A stretch of 48,482 bases of DNA from Gammaproteobacteria bacterium (GTDB taxonomy: Bacteria > Pseudomonadota > Gammaproteobacteria > Burkholderiales > Rhodocyclaceae): positions 1-48,482 of the forward strand of contig JARFTX010000023.1 of NCBI GenBank assembly GCA_029289265.1, read 5' to 3'. The notes under the pieces were generated by a model, which did no database searches, had not been told where the DNA came from, and worked only from the letters and a program-made list of their open reading frames with translations. The position numbers were made by a program, and so were the translations under genes. Positions 8,849 through 17,544 of the stretch are shown here, in pieces (position 1 is the first letter of the stretch; every line of letters begins with the position of its first letter).

Positions 8849-9592
8849 TCAAGAGCGACCCGCGAGCCAGATCAGCGACGCAGATCGGCCAGTCGCCCCG
8901 TCGCGGCGATACGAGAAGAACCTGTCCGCGTCTTCGAACGTACATGCCCCGCCTCCGCTCACGGCCGTGACGCCGAGCCGCGCAAGCCGAAGGCGTGCGA
9001 GCCGATCCAGATCGGCCAGCCATTTTTCGGCCTTCGCGGCAGGGACGAAGGCTTCGCTGGCCGCGCGATCGATCGCGACGAAGGCTTCGCGCACCTCCGC
9101 CCCGACCTCGAAGGCACGCGGCCCGATCGCCGGGCCGAGCCAGGCCATGAGCGCCGATGCCGGCACGCCCATGCGCGCAACCGTCGCCTCGACAACACCC
9201 GCCGCCAGACCGCGCCAGCCGGCGTGGGCAGCGGCCACCACCGTGCCGGCGCGATCGCAGAGCAGGATGGGCAGGCAATCGGCGGTCATGACCGCACAGA
9301 CGACGCCGGGCGCGCGTGCCACGGCGGCATCCGCACGGGGCACCGCTCCGGCCGCCTCGTCGGCAGCCACCACCGTGGTGCCATGCACCTGCTCGAGCCA
9401 GAGGGGCTCGGCCGGCAGCTTCGCGCGCACGATCGCCCGATTGTGCGCGACGCGCTCCGGGTCGTCGCCGACGTGCAGGCCGAGGTTGAGGCTGGAATAA
9501 ACACCTTCGCTCACACCGCCATGGCGGGTGGTGACCAGCGCCCGCACGGCAGCGGGTGCGCGCCAGTCCGGGACGATCCAGTCGACTTGCAT
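8849..9592 (-). CDS. pgeF: Purine nucleoside phosphorylase / laccase-domain protein (YfiH family, PgeF)
   Basis: A 247-residue YfiH (Cu-oxidase_4, DUF152) family protein. It shows the opening TTRHGGVSEGVYSSLNL, then VMTADCLPILL and AHAGWRGL, whose Cys and His residues are the family metal ligands. PgeF of E. coli edits misincorporated serine in peptidoglycan precursors, and related enzymes act on adenosine. The ATG at 9592 overlaps the rluD stop (TGATG), so it is translationally coupled to rluD, an order common in proteobacteria. Confidence 0.9.
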   Translation of the reverse strand: MQVDWIVPDWRAPAAVRALVTTRHGGVSEGVYSSLNLGLHVGDDPERVAHNRAIVRAKLPAEPLWLEQVHGTTVVAADEAAGAVPRADAAVARAPGVVCAVMTADCLPILLCDRAGTVVAAAHAGWRGLAAGVVEATVARMGVPASALMAWLGPAIGPRAFEVGAEVREAFVAIDRAASEAFVPAAKAEKWLADLDRLARLRLARLGVTAVSGGGACTFEDADRFFSYRRDGATGRSASLIWLAGRS

Positions 9593-10554
9593 CAGCCCGC
9601 CCCAGCCATGCGCAACTGCCCGAGCAAGGCCTCGAGATCGGCCGGAATCGGCGCATTCCAGCCCAGCTCCGCACCCGAGAATGGATGCCGCAGGCCGAGG
9701 AAGAAGGCATGCAGCGCCTGGCGCGGAAAGGCGGCGAGGATCGGATCGGAACAGCGCCGCAAGCCGTAGGTCGGATCGCCGACCAGGGGATGTCCGGCGT
9801 GCGCCATATGCACCCTGATCTGGTGCGTGCGGCCCGTCTCGAGCCGACATTCCACCAGGGCGGCCTGTGCGAAGCGTTCGAGCAGGGCGAAGTGCGTCAC
9901 GGCACTCCTTCCCGACGACACCACGGCCATGCGCGTGCGCTGTGTGGGATGGCGCCCGATGGGCGCATCCACGCGCCCCTGGACGGGCGGGGCGCCGTGC
10001 ACGACGGCGAGATAATGGCGACGCACGCTGCGCGCCTGCATCTGGCGGACGAGCGCCGTCTGGGCTTCAAGCGTCTTCGCGACCACCATCAGCCCGCTCG
10101 TGTCCTTGTCCAGCCGGTGCACGATGCCGGCACGGGGTACGCCGGCAAGCACGGGCGCGTGGTGGAGCACGGCATTGAGCAGCGTGCCGCTCCAGTTGCC
10201 GCTGCCGGGGTGCACCACCAGGCCGGCAGGCTTGTCGAGCACGAGGATGGCCTCGTCCTCGTAGACGATGCCGAGGGGAATCTCCTCGGGCAGGTCGCTC
10301 GCCGCGTCGGGCGCCGGCGGCTCGACCACGCTGAGCGCCTCGCCGCCCCAGACCTTGTGCTTGGCGGTGAGTTCGCGGCCGTCGACGCGCACCCGTCCGT
10401 CCTTGAGCCAGCCCTGCAGGCGGCTGCGCGAATGGGTCGGAAACAAGCGCGCCAGGGCCTGGTCGACCCGCAGCCCGGCACAGTCGTCGGGAATGGTCAG
10501 GGCGTGACGGGAACCGGATCGATCCGCTACGCTATAATTCGAAAATTCATTCAC
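9592..10554 (-). CDS. rluD: 23S rRNA pseudouridine synthase RluD
   Basis: A 320-residue RluA-family pseudouridine synthase. It has an N-terminal S4 domain (about 25-75) and the catalytic motif HRLDKDTSGLM with Asp139. RluD makes the pseudouridines at 1911, 1915 and 1917 of 23S rRNA helix 69. The apparent start is GTG at 10554, only 13 bp from the divergent bamD ATG. The bamD -10 element therefore falls inside the first rluD codons. The neighbours bamD (divergent) and pgeF (coupled downstream) are the usual ones. Confidence 0.93.
   Translation of the reverse strand: MNEFSNYSVADRSGSRHALTIPDDCAGLRVDQALARLFPTHSRSRLQGWLKDGRVRVDGRELTAKHKVWGGEALSVVEPPAPDAASDLPEEIPLGIVYEDEAILVLDKPAGLVVHPGSGNWSGTLLNAVLHHAPVLAGVPRAGIVHRLDKDTSGLMVVAKTLEAQTALVRQMQARSVRRHYLAVVHGAPPVQGRVDAPIGRHPTQRTRMAVVSSGRSAVTHFALLERFAQAALVECRLETGRTHQIRVHMAHAGHPLVGDPTYGLRRCSDPILAAFPRQALHAFFLGLRHPFSGAELGWNAPIPADLEALLGQLRMAGAG
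10533..10538 (+). promoter_or_regulatory. Predicted bamD -10 box inside the rluD 5' end
   Basis: A perfect TATAAT lies 30 bp upstream of the bamD ATG. No convincing -35 hexamer is visible at 16-18 bp. The two divergent genes have almost no intergenic space, so their promoters must overlap coding sequence. Confidence 0.45.
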
Positions 10555-10567
10555 TAGAGTGGTTCAA

Positions 10568-11365
10568 ATGGCTGGGTCGACCTTGCGAAGTTTAGCGGTA
10601 ATCGGTGCGCTGCTGCTCGCCGGCTGCGGGTTGCTGCCCGGGCAGGTCGACGAGACGGCGGGCTGGAGCGCGCAAAAGATCTATGCCGAGGCCAAGGATG
10701 CGCTGAACGATGGCGCCTACGACCGAGCGATCAAGCTGTTCGAGCGACTCGAGGCGAACTATCCCTATGGGCGCTTCGCCCAGCAGGCGCAACTCGAGGT
10801 GGCCTACGCGCACTACAAGTCGAACGAGCCGGCGCTGGCCATCGCGGCAGCCGAACGCTTCATCCGCCTCCACCCGAACCATCCGCACGTCGACTACGCG
10901 TTCTATCTGAAGGGGCTGGCCACCTTCAACGAGGATCTCGGATTGCTGGGCGGGCTATCGAACCAGGACTTGTCCGAGCGCGACCCCAAGGGCGCGCAGG
11001 AGTCCTTCGACACGTTCAAGGAACTGGTCACGCGCTTTCCGGACAGCCGCTACGCGGCCGATTCGCGCCAGCGCATGCAATACCTCGTGAATTCGCTGGC
11101 CGCGCATGAAGTGCATGTGGCGCGCTATTACTTCCGGCGTGGCGCCTACGTCGCGGCGATCAATCGCGCCCAGATCGCCATCACCGATTACCCCGGGGCA
11201 CCGGCCACCGAAGAGGCCCTGGTTCTGCTCGTGCGCAGCTACGACGCACTGGGCATGACCGAATTGCGCGACGACGCCGACCGCGTGCTGAGGCTGAACT
11301 TCCCCGAGAGCGTGTATCTGGCAGGCGGACCGCGCAGCGGCAAGCCCTGGTGGCAGCTCTGGTAA
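10568..11365 (+). CDS. bamD: Outer-membrane assembly lipoprotein BamD
   Basis: A 265-residue lipoprotein of the BAM complex that folds outer-membrane beta-barrel proteins. The signal peptide ends in a lipobox LLAGC with acylated Cys20. Five TPR-like helical repeats follow, with typical pieces such as AIKLFERLEANYPYGRFA and FIRLHPNHPHVDYAFYL. Length is normal. ATG 10568 is used; a GTG at 10559 is also in frame. It is convergent with the manC-like gene 13 bp downstream. Confidence 0.95.
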   Translation: MAGSTLRSLAVIGALLLAGCGLLPGQVDETAGWSAQKIYAEAKDALNDGAYDRAIKLFERLEANYPYGRFAQQAQLEVAYAHYKSNEPALAIAAAERFIRLHPNHPHVDYAFYLKGLATFNEDLGLLGGLSNQDLSERDPKGAQESFDTFKELVTRFPDSRYAADSRQRMQYLVNSLAAHEVHVARYYFRRGAYVAAINRAQIAITDYPGAPATEEALVLLVRSYDALGMTELRDDADRVLRLNFPESVYLAGGPRSGKPWWQLW

Positions 11366-11378
11366 GCGCAGCGCGGCC

Positions 11379-12824
11379 TCAGCCGCGCCCGTAGCTGTCC
11401 TCGAAGCGGACGATGTCGTCCTCGCCGAGATAGCTGCCCGACTGCACCTCGATCATCTCCAGCGCGACCTTGCCCGGGTTCTCCAGCCGGTGCGTGACGC
11501 CGAGCGGAATATAGGTTGACTGGTTCTCGCTCAGCAGGAAACTTTCCTCGCCGCGCGTCACCCGCGCGGTGCCGCTCACGACGATCCAGTGTTCGGCGCG
11601 GTGGTGGTGCATCTGCAGGCTGAGTGACGCACCGGGCTTGACCACGATGCGCTTCACCTGAAAGCGCGGCCCGGCGTCGATCGAGTCGTAAAACCCCCAC
11701 GGACGATGAATCTTGCGGTGCGCCGTGGCCTGGCTACGGCCCTCGCTGCGCAGCCGCGCGACGATCGCCTTGACGTCCTGGGTGCGCTCGCGATGCGCCA
11801 CCATGACCGCGTCGGGCGTCTCCACCACGACCAGATCCTCGACCCCGAGACAGGCGACCAAGCGGTCCGACGCATAGGCCAGTGTATTGCGTGCGTCCTC
11901 GAACATCACGTCGCCGCGCGCGACATTGCCGCTGCCGTCCTTGTCTGCCAAGGCCCACAACGCATCCCACGCCCCGACGTCGGACCAGCCCACCGACATC
12001 GGCACGACCTGCGGCGCAATGCCCGAGTCCGGCTTTGCCGCCAGCCGTTCCATCACCGCATAGTCGATCGAATCGGACGGACAGGCGGTAAACGCCTCGC
12101 GCCCGACGCGAATGAAGTCGGCATCCTGCGAGGCCTTCTCGAGAGCCTTGCGGCACGCTTCGGCGATGTCCGCACGGAATAGCGCGATCGCCGCGAGCCA
12201 GGTCGAGGCCTTGACCATGAAGAGGCCGCTGTTCCAGAGGTACTCCCCGCTCGCCACGTACCGCTCGGCAGTCTCGGCGTCGGGCTTCTCGACGAAGGCC
12301 TGCACGCTGCGCACGCCGGCAGCAACCTCGTTGCCGGCGCGGATGTAGCCGTACCCTGTCTCGGCACGCTCCGGCACGATGCCGAAGGTCACCATCGCCC
12401 CGTCGAGGGCAGCGGGCACTCCCGCCGCAATGGCGGCATGAAACGCCGCCCGATCGCGAATCACGTGGTCGGCAGGCATCACCAGCATCAGGGCGTCGCC
12501 TTGGTCACGCTCGATCTGCAACGCCGCGAGCGTCAGCGCCGGCGCCGTGTTGCGCCCCACCGGCTCGAGCATCAGGCGGTTGCTCGCGCAGCCGGCCGCG
12601 CGCAACTGCTCGGCGGTGATGAAGCGATACTCCTCGTTGCAGACGACGACCGGCTCGGCCGCGACCTCCAGCCCGCCGGCGAAGCCCGCAAGCCGCAGCG
12701 CGGTCTCCTGCAGCATCGTGTCGGCGCCTGCCAGCGGCAGCAGTTGCTTGGGATACTGCTCGCGCGACAGTGGCCACAGGCGCGTGCCGGAACCGCCGGA
12801 AAGAATGACAGGCTGGAGTTTCAT
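11379..12824 (-). CDS. manC: Mannose-1-phosphate guanylyltransferase / mannose-6-phosphate isomerase (ManC/AlgA type)
   Basis: A 481-residue bifunctional type II enzyme making GDP-mannose for exopolysaccharide or LPS. The N-terminal nucleotidyltransferase has LSGGSGTRLWPLSR (8-21), VMPADHVI and FVEKPD. The C-terminal cupin isomerase region has VKPGASLSLQMHHHRAEHW and VTHRLENPG. The ATG at 12824 starts exactly at the conserved KLQPVILSGG; a longer frame to 12899 is without merit. No other polysaccharide genes are nearby. Confidence 0.93.
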   Translation of the reverse strand: MKLQPVILSGGSGTRLWPLSREQYPKQLLPLAGADTMLQETALRLAGFAGGLEVAAEPVVVCNEEYRFITAEQLRAAGCASNRLMLEPVGRNTAPALTLAALQIERDQGDALMLVMPADHVIRDRAAFHAAIAAGVPAALDGAMVTFGIVPERAETGYGYIRAGNEVAAGVRSVQAFVEKPDAETAERYVASGEYLWNSGLFMVKASTWLAAIALFRADIAEACRKALEKASQDADFIRVGREAFTACPSDSIDYAVMERLAAKPDSGIAPQVVPMSVGWSDVGAWDALWALADKDGSGNVARGDVMFEDARNTLAYASDRLVACLGVEDLVVVETPDAVMVAHRERTQDVKAIVARLRSEGRSQATAHRKIHRPWGFYDSIDAGPRFQVKRIVVKPGASLSLQMHHHRAEHWIVVSGTARVTRGEESFLLSENQSTYIPLGVTHRLENPGKVALEMIEVQSGSYLGEDDIVRFEDSYGRG

Positions 12825-12933
12825 CGTCTTCGGCTCCCTTGCACCGACCATGGTCACGTCATCGCGGATTACCCCGCACGAGGCGCAAGGATACGACAAC
12901 TCGACCCCGGCAGCACCGGCGGGCGAACTCGCA

Positions 12934-12962
12934 TTGTCTATCGAGCGTCAATTGCGAATAAT
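12934..12962 (+). promoter_or_regulatory. Predicted promoter of the AI-2E-type permease gene
   Basis: TTGTCT (12934-12939), a 17-bp spacer and AATAAT (12957-12962) lie about 87 bp upstream of the permease ATG in the divergent gap with manC. Both hexamers are 4-5 of 6 to consensus. Confidence 0.5.
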
Positions 12963-13048
12963 AGGGCCGATGGCCGAGCTGTGATGACGGCCGAGACCGA
13001 CCGAATGACGCCCGCGCCTCGAGCGCTTGGGCACGCACCACAAAGCTC

Positions 13049-14137
13049 ATGATCCGATACCTGCGCGCCTGGTTCGAGCGACACTTCTCCGACCCTCAAG
13101 TGGTCATCCTCGCACTGGTGCTGGTAATCGGGCTCGCCATCGTGCTGTTCGCCGGCCGCGTGCTTGCGCCGCTGATCGCCAGCGTCATCATCGCCTACCT
13201 GCTCGAAGGCGCGATCGGCTTTCTCGAGCGCCACGGCATGCCGCGCTTCCCGGCGGTGATCGCAGTCTTCATCCTGTTCCTGTCGCTGTTCGTTGCGATG
13301 ATGCTGCTTCTGCTTCCGCTGCTCGCGGGCCAGCTGAGCCAGTTCGCACGCGAACTGCCGGCCATCGTCACCAAGACCCAGGCCTTGATGCTGCAGCTTC
13401 CCGAACGCTATCCGCAGGTGTTCTCCGAGCAGCAGATCATCGAGTTGCTCGGTTCGATCCGGCACAACCTCACGACCTTCGGCCAGCGCCTGGTGCTGAT
13501 GTCGCTCTCGTCGGCCGTGCAGCTGATGACCTTTCTGGTCTATCTCGTGCTCGTCCCGCTGCTGGTGTTCTTCATGCTCAAGGACAAGAAGCAGATCATC
13601 GACTGGTTCCTGATGTTCCTGCCCCGCGAGCGCAGCCTGGTGAACCGCGTCTGGGCGGACGTCGACCTCGGGATCGGCAACTACGTCCGCGGCAAGTTCA
13701 TCGAGATCCTGATCGTCTGGGGCGTGAGCTTCGTCGCTTTCGTCCTGCTCGGACTGCCCTACGCGATGCTGTTGTCGCTGTTGGTGGGGCTCTCCGTGAT
13801 CGTGCCCTATGTCGGCGCAGCCGTTGTGACGGTTCCGGTTGCGGCGGTGGCATACTTCGCGTTCGGGCTCGAGCCGACCTTCTGGTACGTGCTGATCGCC
13901 TATCTGGTGATCCAGTTCCTCGACGGCAACGTGCTGGTGCCGGTGTTGTTCTCGGGCGTCGTCGATCTGCATCCGGTCGCGATCATCGCCGCGGTGCTGA
14001 TCTTCGGCGGCCTGTGGGGCCTGTGGGGCGTCTTCTTCGCGATACCGCTGGCGACGCTGATCGCCGCCGTCCTCAAGGCCTGGCCGACCCCTGCCGAAGC
14101 GCGATCGGACGGCGACAGATCGACCGCCGCCGTCTGA
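13049..14137 (+). CDS. AI-2E family transporter (PerM/YdgG-like permease)
   Basis: A 362-residue integral membrane protein with about seven or eight hydrophobic helices, the first pair near residues 18-60. Family-typical features are the LVPLLVFFMLKD segment, the GLPYAMLLSLLVGLSVIVPYVG region and the terminal GGLWGLWGVFFAIPLATLI motif. The AI-2E family includes autoinducer-2 exporters and Na+/H+ antiporters, so the substrate is undetermined. It is convergent with the barrel-protein gene 19 bp downstream. Confidence 0.85.
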   Translation: MIRYLRAWFERHFSDPQVVILALVLVIGLAIVLFAGRVLAPLIASVIIAYLLEGAIGFLERHGMPRFPAVIAVFILFLSLFVAMMLLLLPLLAGQLSQFARELPAIVTKTQALMLQLPERYPQVFSEQQIIELLGSIRHNLTTFGQRLVLMSLSSAVQLMTFLVYLVLVPLLVFFMLKDKKQIIDWFLMFLPRERSLVNRVWADVDLGIGNYVRGKFIEILIVWGVSFVAFVLLGLPYAMLLSLLVGLSVIVPYVGAAVVTVPVAAVAYFAFGLEPTFWYVLIAYLVIQFLDGNVLVPVLFSGVVDLHPVAIIAAVLIFGGLWGLWGVFFAIPLATLIAAVLKAWPTPAEARSDGDRSTAAV

Positions 14138-14156
14138 CCGAAGCGGCCTGACCCGC

Positions 14157-14873
14157 TCAGAACTCCCAGCTTACGCCGACGTTCGCGAGCGTCTGGTCGT
14201 TGCCGCGCCCCACGGCACCCGAGAGCTTGACGCCCTCGACGATCTCGTAGCGCAGACCGACCTGGCGACTCGGCCCCCTATGCTCGGCGCCGAAGACCTC
14301 CAGGGTGAGCTGCAGGCGCTCGACCAGAGGCTGCTCGAAACCGACCCCCCAGGTATTGACCGCCTCGGTTTTGCCGCCCTCCCGCTCCCACTCGCGGCCG
14401 AGATTCAGGTGAGCAACCTGCCCGCTGGCAAAGCCCCAGCTCACCAGCGCCAAGACACCGCGCTCGCGCACAGTACCCTTCCCGCCCTGACGATCATCGA
14501 CGCGGACGCGACCGTACTCAACCGCGACACCTGCCGACAGCCCCACATCGGCCTGGATCGGCACCCACTTCAGACCGACATCGGCGCCACGAAAGGTCGG
14601 ATTCGGATCGTCGGCACGATCCCGGCCGCGGACGAATCCGAGCTCGACCTTGAGGTTCTCGACCGGCACGTACCCGATCGCCATGTCCCAGCCGCGCACC
14701 TTGCCCTCGCGGCTCCAGCCCCCCTCGATCTCGAACTCACCGAGATCGGGGGTGCCCGCATCATCAACCTGCATCGGCCGCTCGGCAAAGGCCGGCGCGG
14801 CACCAACGCTCAAAAGCACCACCAGCGCCGCGACCACCCCGGCAAGGCGAGTTGGAGGATTCGCATTGTTCAT
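14157..14873 (-). CDS. Predicted outer-membrane beta-barrel protein
   Basis: A 238-residue secreted protein. A signal peptide (about 1-30, cleavage after AFA) is followed by alternating amphipathic strands with regular Gly/aromatic pattern and a C-terminal ...VGVSWEF, ending in Phe as outer-membrane barrels do. It begins with MQVDDAGTPDLGEFEIE, reminiscent of small transporter-like barrels annotated as hypothetical. The ATG at 14873 is chosen with GGGAG about 9 nt upstream; ATGs at 14879 and 14888 are alternatives. This is the last core gene before the island. Confidence 0.7.
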   Translation of the reverse strand: MNNANPPTRLAGVVAALVVLLSVGAAPAFAERPMQVDDAGTPDLGEFEIEGGWSREGKVRGWDMAIGYVPVENLKVELGFVRGRDRADDPNPTFRGADVGLKWVPIQADVGLSAGVAVEYGRVRVDDRQGGKGTVRERGVLALVSWGFASGQVAHLNLGREWEREGGKTEAVNTWGVGFEQPLVERLQLTLEVFGAEHRGPSRQVGLRYEIVEGVKLSGAVGRGNDQTLANVGVSWEF

Positions 14874-15130
14874 GTGCATGACTCCCATCGGTCAAAGTTC
14901 GTCGTTCGCCGCCGGCTTCGCCGCGGGGATTTCGGGGCAATTCAAGAGCGCCTTGCTTTCGCGCATCGAGGTTCGGCGCACTCACCCATGCAGGCGATGA
15001 GAACGTCGCCGACAGGGCGGACGATCGATCCGACCGGGTCGCCGAGCCACAACACCGCGCGGTTGGCGCCCAACGCGGTCAATCCCCCGCGCCCGCATGG
15101 CGTTCGATTGCCTGGCGAAAGCGGCGACAG

Positions 15131-15175
15131 AAAAAAGCGAAAGACCCGCAGAATCGACAATCTTGCGGGTCTTTC
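15131..15175 (-). terminator. Strong terminator, probably the original tRNA-Ser terminator now separated by the island
   Basis: A perfect 12-bp stem gaaagacccgca (15139-15150) / tgcgggtctttc (15164-15175) with a 13-nt loop is followed on the minus strand by a T6 run (complement of 15131-15136). No minus-strand gene reaches it from the right inside the island: the only transcription it fits is that of the minus-strand tRNA-Ser whose 3' end copy (attL) begins 9 bp away at 15185. See findings. Confidence 0.8.
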
Positions 15176-15184
15176 GGTAATTCT

Positions 15185-15198
15185 TGGCGGAGAGGGTG
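15185..15198. repeat. attL core: 14-bp direct repeat of the tRNA-Ser 3' end
   Basis: TGGCGGAGAGGGTG is identical to 40362-40375, the 3' end (CCA, discriminator, acceptor 3' strand and two T-stem bases) of tRNA-Ser on the minus strand. It marks the left border of the island, 156 bp before the integrase start codon. Confidence 0.85.
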
Positions 15199-15229
15199 TC
15201 CGCTGGAATAGAACTTCAGGTCGTTTCAA

Positions 15230-15329
15230 ATGGCATCCGATCGGCCTTGTATTGCCTAATACGGGGCATCTTCGTTGTTTCGCATGGCATCACATGGTAT
15301 CGTCAGATTGCACGCCTTATGTTGGGTGT
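15230..15329. promoter_or_regulatory. Candidate integrase arm-type sites and int promoter region
   Basis: Between attL and int there are three short direct repeats: ATGGCATC (15230-15237 and 15284-15291) and ATGGTATC (15294-15301), the last two exactly 10 bp apart. A TGTTGGGTGT (15320-15329) recurs near the other end of the island (40311-40320). These are candidates for integrase arm or excisionase sites; function is inference. Confidence 0.35.
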
Positions 15330-15353
15330 GCTGATGGATACGAGGAATTGACC

Positions 15354-16598
15354 ATGCCGAAGAAGGCGAAGGAGCTCTCAGCCCTGTCCGTGCAGCGCCT
15401 GACCAAGCCGGGCCTCTACGCCGTGGGCGTGGTGGCGGGGCTACAACTGCAGGTGCTACGGTCGGGCGCGCGGAGTTGGGTGCTCCGCGCGATGATCGGC
15501 GGCAAGCGCCGCGACATGGGGCTCGGCGGCTATCCCGACGTGACCCTCGCCCAAGCCCGAGAGAAGGCCCGGGATGCCCGCGCGAAGATTGAGCACGGGG
15601 TCGACCCGATCGCCGAGCGAGCCGCGGCCCGGAGCGCCCTAGCCGCACAACGCGGCGCGGAAGTCACTTTCGACGAGGCAGCCCGCAAGTTCATCGAGGC
15701 GAAATCCCACGAGTGGAAGAGCGCGAAGCACGCCGCACAGTGGACCGCCACGCTCGACACCTATGCCTCTCCGATCATCGGCAAGCTGCAGGTGCGCGAT
15801 GTCGCCTTGGCCCACGTCATCAAGGTACTTGAGCCCATCTGGACCACGAAGACGGAAACCGCCACTAGATTGCGCGGCCGGCTGGAATCAGTGCTCGATT
15901 GGGCCACGGTGCGTGGCTACCGGCACGGCGACAACCCGGCGCGCTGGAAAGGGCATCTCGACAAGATCCTGGCGAAGCCCAGCAAGGTGGCGAAGGTCGA
16001 ACACCACGCCGCACTGCAAGTGGATGAGTTGGGTGCCTTCGTGCGCGATCTGCGTGCCCGCGATGGCATGGCGGCGCGCGCGCTCGAGGTGCTCATCCTC
16101 ACCGCGGCCCGCTCGGGTGAGATCCGTGGCATGCGCTGGGACGAGATCGACGAGGCGGCGGCCGTCTGGACGGTGCCGACCGAGCGCATGAAGGGCGGGC
16201 GCGAGCACCGCGTGCCGCTGCCCGACCGCGTCCTCGAAATCTTCCGCACACTACCCCGCATCGACGACTCGCCGCTGGTGTTCCAGGCGCCACGCGGCGG
16301 GCAGCTCTCGGATATGACACTCACCGCAGTCATGCGCCGGATGAAGGTGGACGCCGTGCCGCACGGCTTCCGCTCGACGTTCCGCGACTGGGCATCTGAG
16401 CGCACGAACTACCCGCGCGAGGTTGCCGAGATGGCCCTCGCCCACGCGATCGAGAACAAGGTGGAGGCCGCCTACCGGCGCGGCGACCTGTTTGAAAAGC
16501 GCCGCCGGCTGATGGCCGACTGGGCAAGGTTCTGCGACACGGTGCAGCCGAGCGGCGGAGAGGTTGTGAGGATCCGAGCCAAGGTCAGGGCAGCATGA
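15354..16598 (+). CDS. int: Island integrase, P4-type tyrosine recombinase
   Basis: A 414-residue tyrosine recombinase. The N-terminal arm-binding DUF4102 domain (about 8-90) includes the GLGGYPDVTLAQAREKA stretch, followed by a core-binding SAM-like domain (about 103-190) and the catalytic domain. Catalytic residues are Arg253 (TAARSGEIRG), Lys280, His337 and Arg340 (HGFRSTFRDW), His364 and Tyr374 (AAYRRG). All are intact, so the enzyme could be active. The ATG at 15354 is the start of the arm domain; the frame is open far upstream but that part overlaps attL and the core genome. It overlaps the next gene by ATGA. Integrases of this type use tRNA 3' ends, matching the tRNA-Ser site. Confidence 0.95.
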   Translation: MPKKAKELSALSVQRLTKPGLYAVGVVAGLQLQVLRSGARSWVLRAMIGGKRRDMGLGGYPDVTLAQAREKARDARAKIEHGVDPIAERAAARSALAAQRGAEVTFDEAARKFIEAKSHEWKSAKHAAQWTATLDTYASPIIGKLQVRDVALAHVIKVLEPIWTTKTETATRLRGRLESVLDWATVRGYRHGDNPARWKGHLDKILAKPSKVAKVEHHAALQVDELGAFVRDLRARDGMAARALEVLILTAARSGEIRGMRWDEIDEAAAVWTVPTERMKGGREHRVPLPDRVLEIFRTLPRIDDSPLVFQAPRGGQLSDMTLTAVMRRMKVDAVPHGFRSTFRDWASERTNYPREVAEMALAHAIENKVEAAYRRGDLFEKRRRLMADWARFCDTVQPSGGEVVRIRAKVRAA

Positions 16599-17473
16599 GC
16601 CGCCCGAAGGCCCGCTTCAAAGGACCCAAGCTGCTCGAGATGCGAGAGGTTTCGCCTTGCCTGGCGGACAAGTTGCAGGAACTCTGGCCGCACGGCGGCG
16701 CGATCTCTCCTATTTGGGGGCATCCATCCGACATTTTTGTGGAGCAACTGCTATCCGAGGCGCGTTGGGCCTCAGCCGAATTGCTGCGGATGAAGCAAGA
16801 TTCGGATATCGAGGACATTCGCGCTGAGTTTGATCGCGTAGTTCTCTCGTTACGTCGGGCTGAAAGCGTCTTGCGAAAGCACCAGCAGGCGAGAGCTGAT
16901 GGACGCAAAAAACTCGCGGCCGCCACCTTGATGCTGCGCTCCCTGTCACCGTACGTCGATCGCTTGCTCGGTCCTCAAGCCGATCCATACGGTACTGCGG
17001 ATGAACTGGAGAAGATACTTTCGGGTGGCGATATCGACGCGGCAATGAACGCTGTTGCTGAACTGGTTGCTCGCTTCAGCCTTGAAACGAGAAATAAAAT
17101 CAGCGCGCCGGCGCTTCAAGCGGTGGAGACTGTTGATCCAACCAGCCGTCAGCCGGAGAAACTTAGTAAAAAAAACCTTGCAAGAATTTCGTCCAGGCGC
17201 CGAGTCATCGCCGGCGAGCTCGCTACTCGAGTTGCGCAGACATTGCAGACTCAGAGGATTGGAGTCACTTCCACTGCGGCAACCCATTTGCCGATGCTCG
17301 ACATAACCGACCCGCGCTACTTTGGGGCGTCGGACCCCGTTCGGTACGAAAGCATCGCGGTCAAAGTCCTTCGCGCGATAGGCGACAACATCGGATTGTC
17401 CTTCTCACCGGAAACTTGGCGACGCGCGTTACTGGACTCGGGTTGCTGCGATGGTTCAAAAAAAGGGGGCTGA
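16595..17473 (+). CDS. Unrecognised protein coupled to the integrase
   Basis: A 292-residue protein of unknown family whose ATG overlaps the int stop (ATGA). It is largely alpha-helical and charged, with a probable coiled coil at about 60-115 (LRMKQDSDIEDIRAEFDRV region) and a basic KKNLARISSRRR patch near 195-205. There are no transmembrane segments. Its base composition is visibly more A/T-rich than int and the genes that follow, for example the aaaaaaacc tract near 17168, suggesting different ancestry. Coupling to int suggests a role in integration or excision, but this is position-based only. Confidence 0.65.
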   Translation: MSRPKARFKGPKLLEMREVSPCLADKLQELWPHGGAISPIWGHPSDIFVEQLLSEARWASAELLRMKQDSDIEDIRAEFDRVVLSLRRAESVLRKHQQARADGRKKLAAATLMLRSLSPYVDRLLGPQADPYGTADELEKILSGGDIDAAMNAVAELVARFSLETRNKISAPALQAVETVDPTSRQPEKLSKKNLARISSRRRVIAGELATRVAQTLQTQRIGVTSTAATHLPMLDITDPRYFGASDPVRYESIAVKVLRAIGDNIGLSFSPETWRRALLDSGCCDGSKKGG

Positions 17474-17544
17474 ATAGACCCATAAATCCCGAGTGGGTGG
17501 GATAGATAGTTCAGGCTGTTTCATGACAGCCGAGGGACTATCAC

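Noticed and set aside
14280-15353. A 358-codon N-terminal extension of the integrase
   Set aside because: It would run through the attachment site and antisense to the outer-membrane protein gene; the DUF4102 domain starts at 15354.
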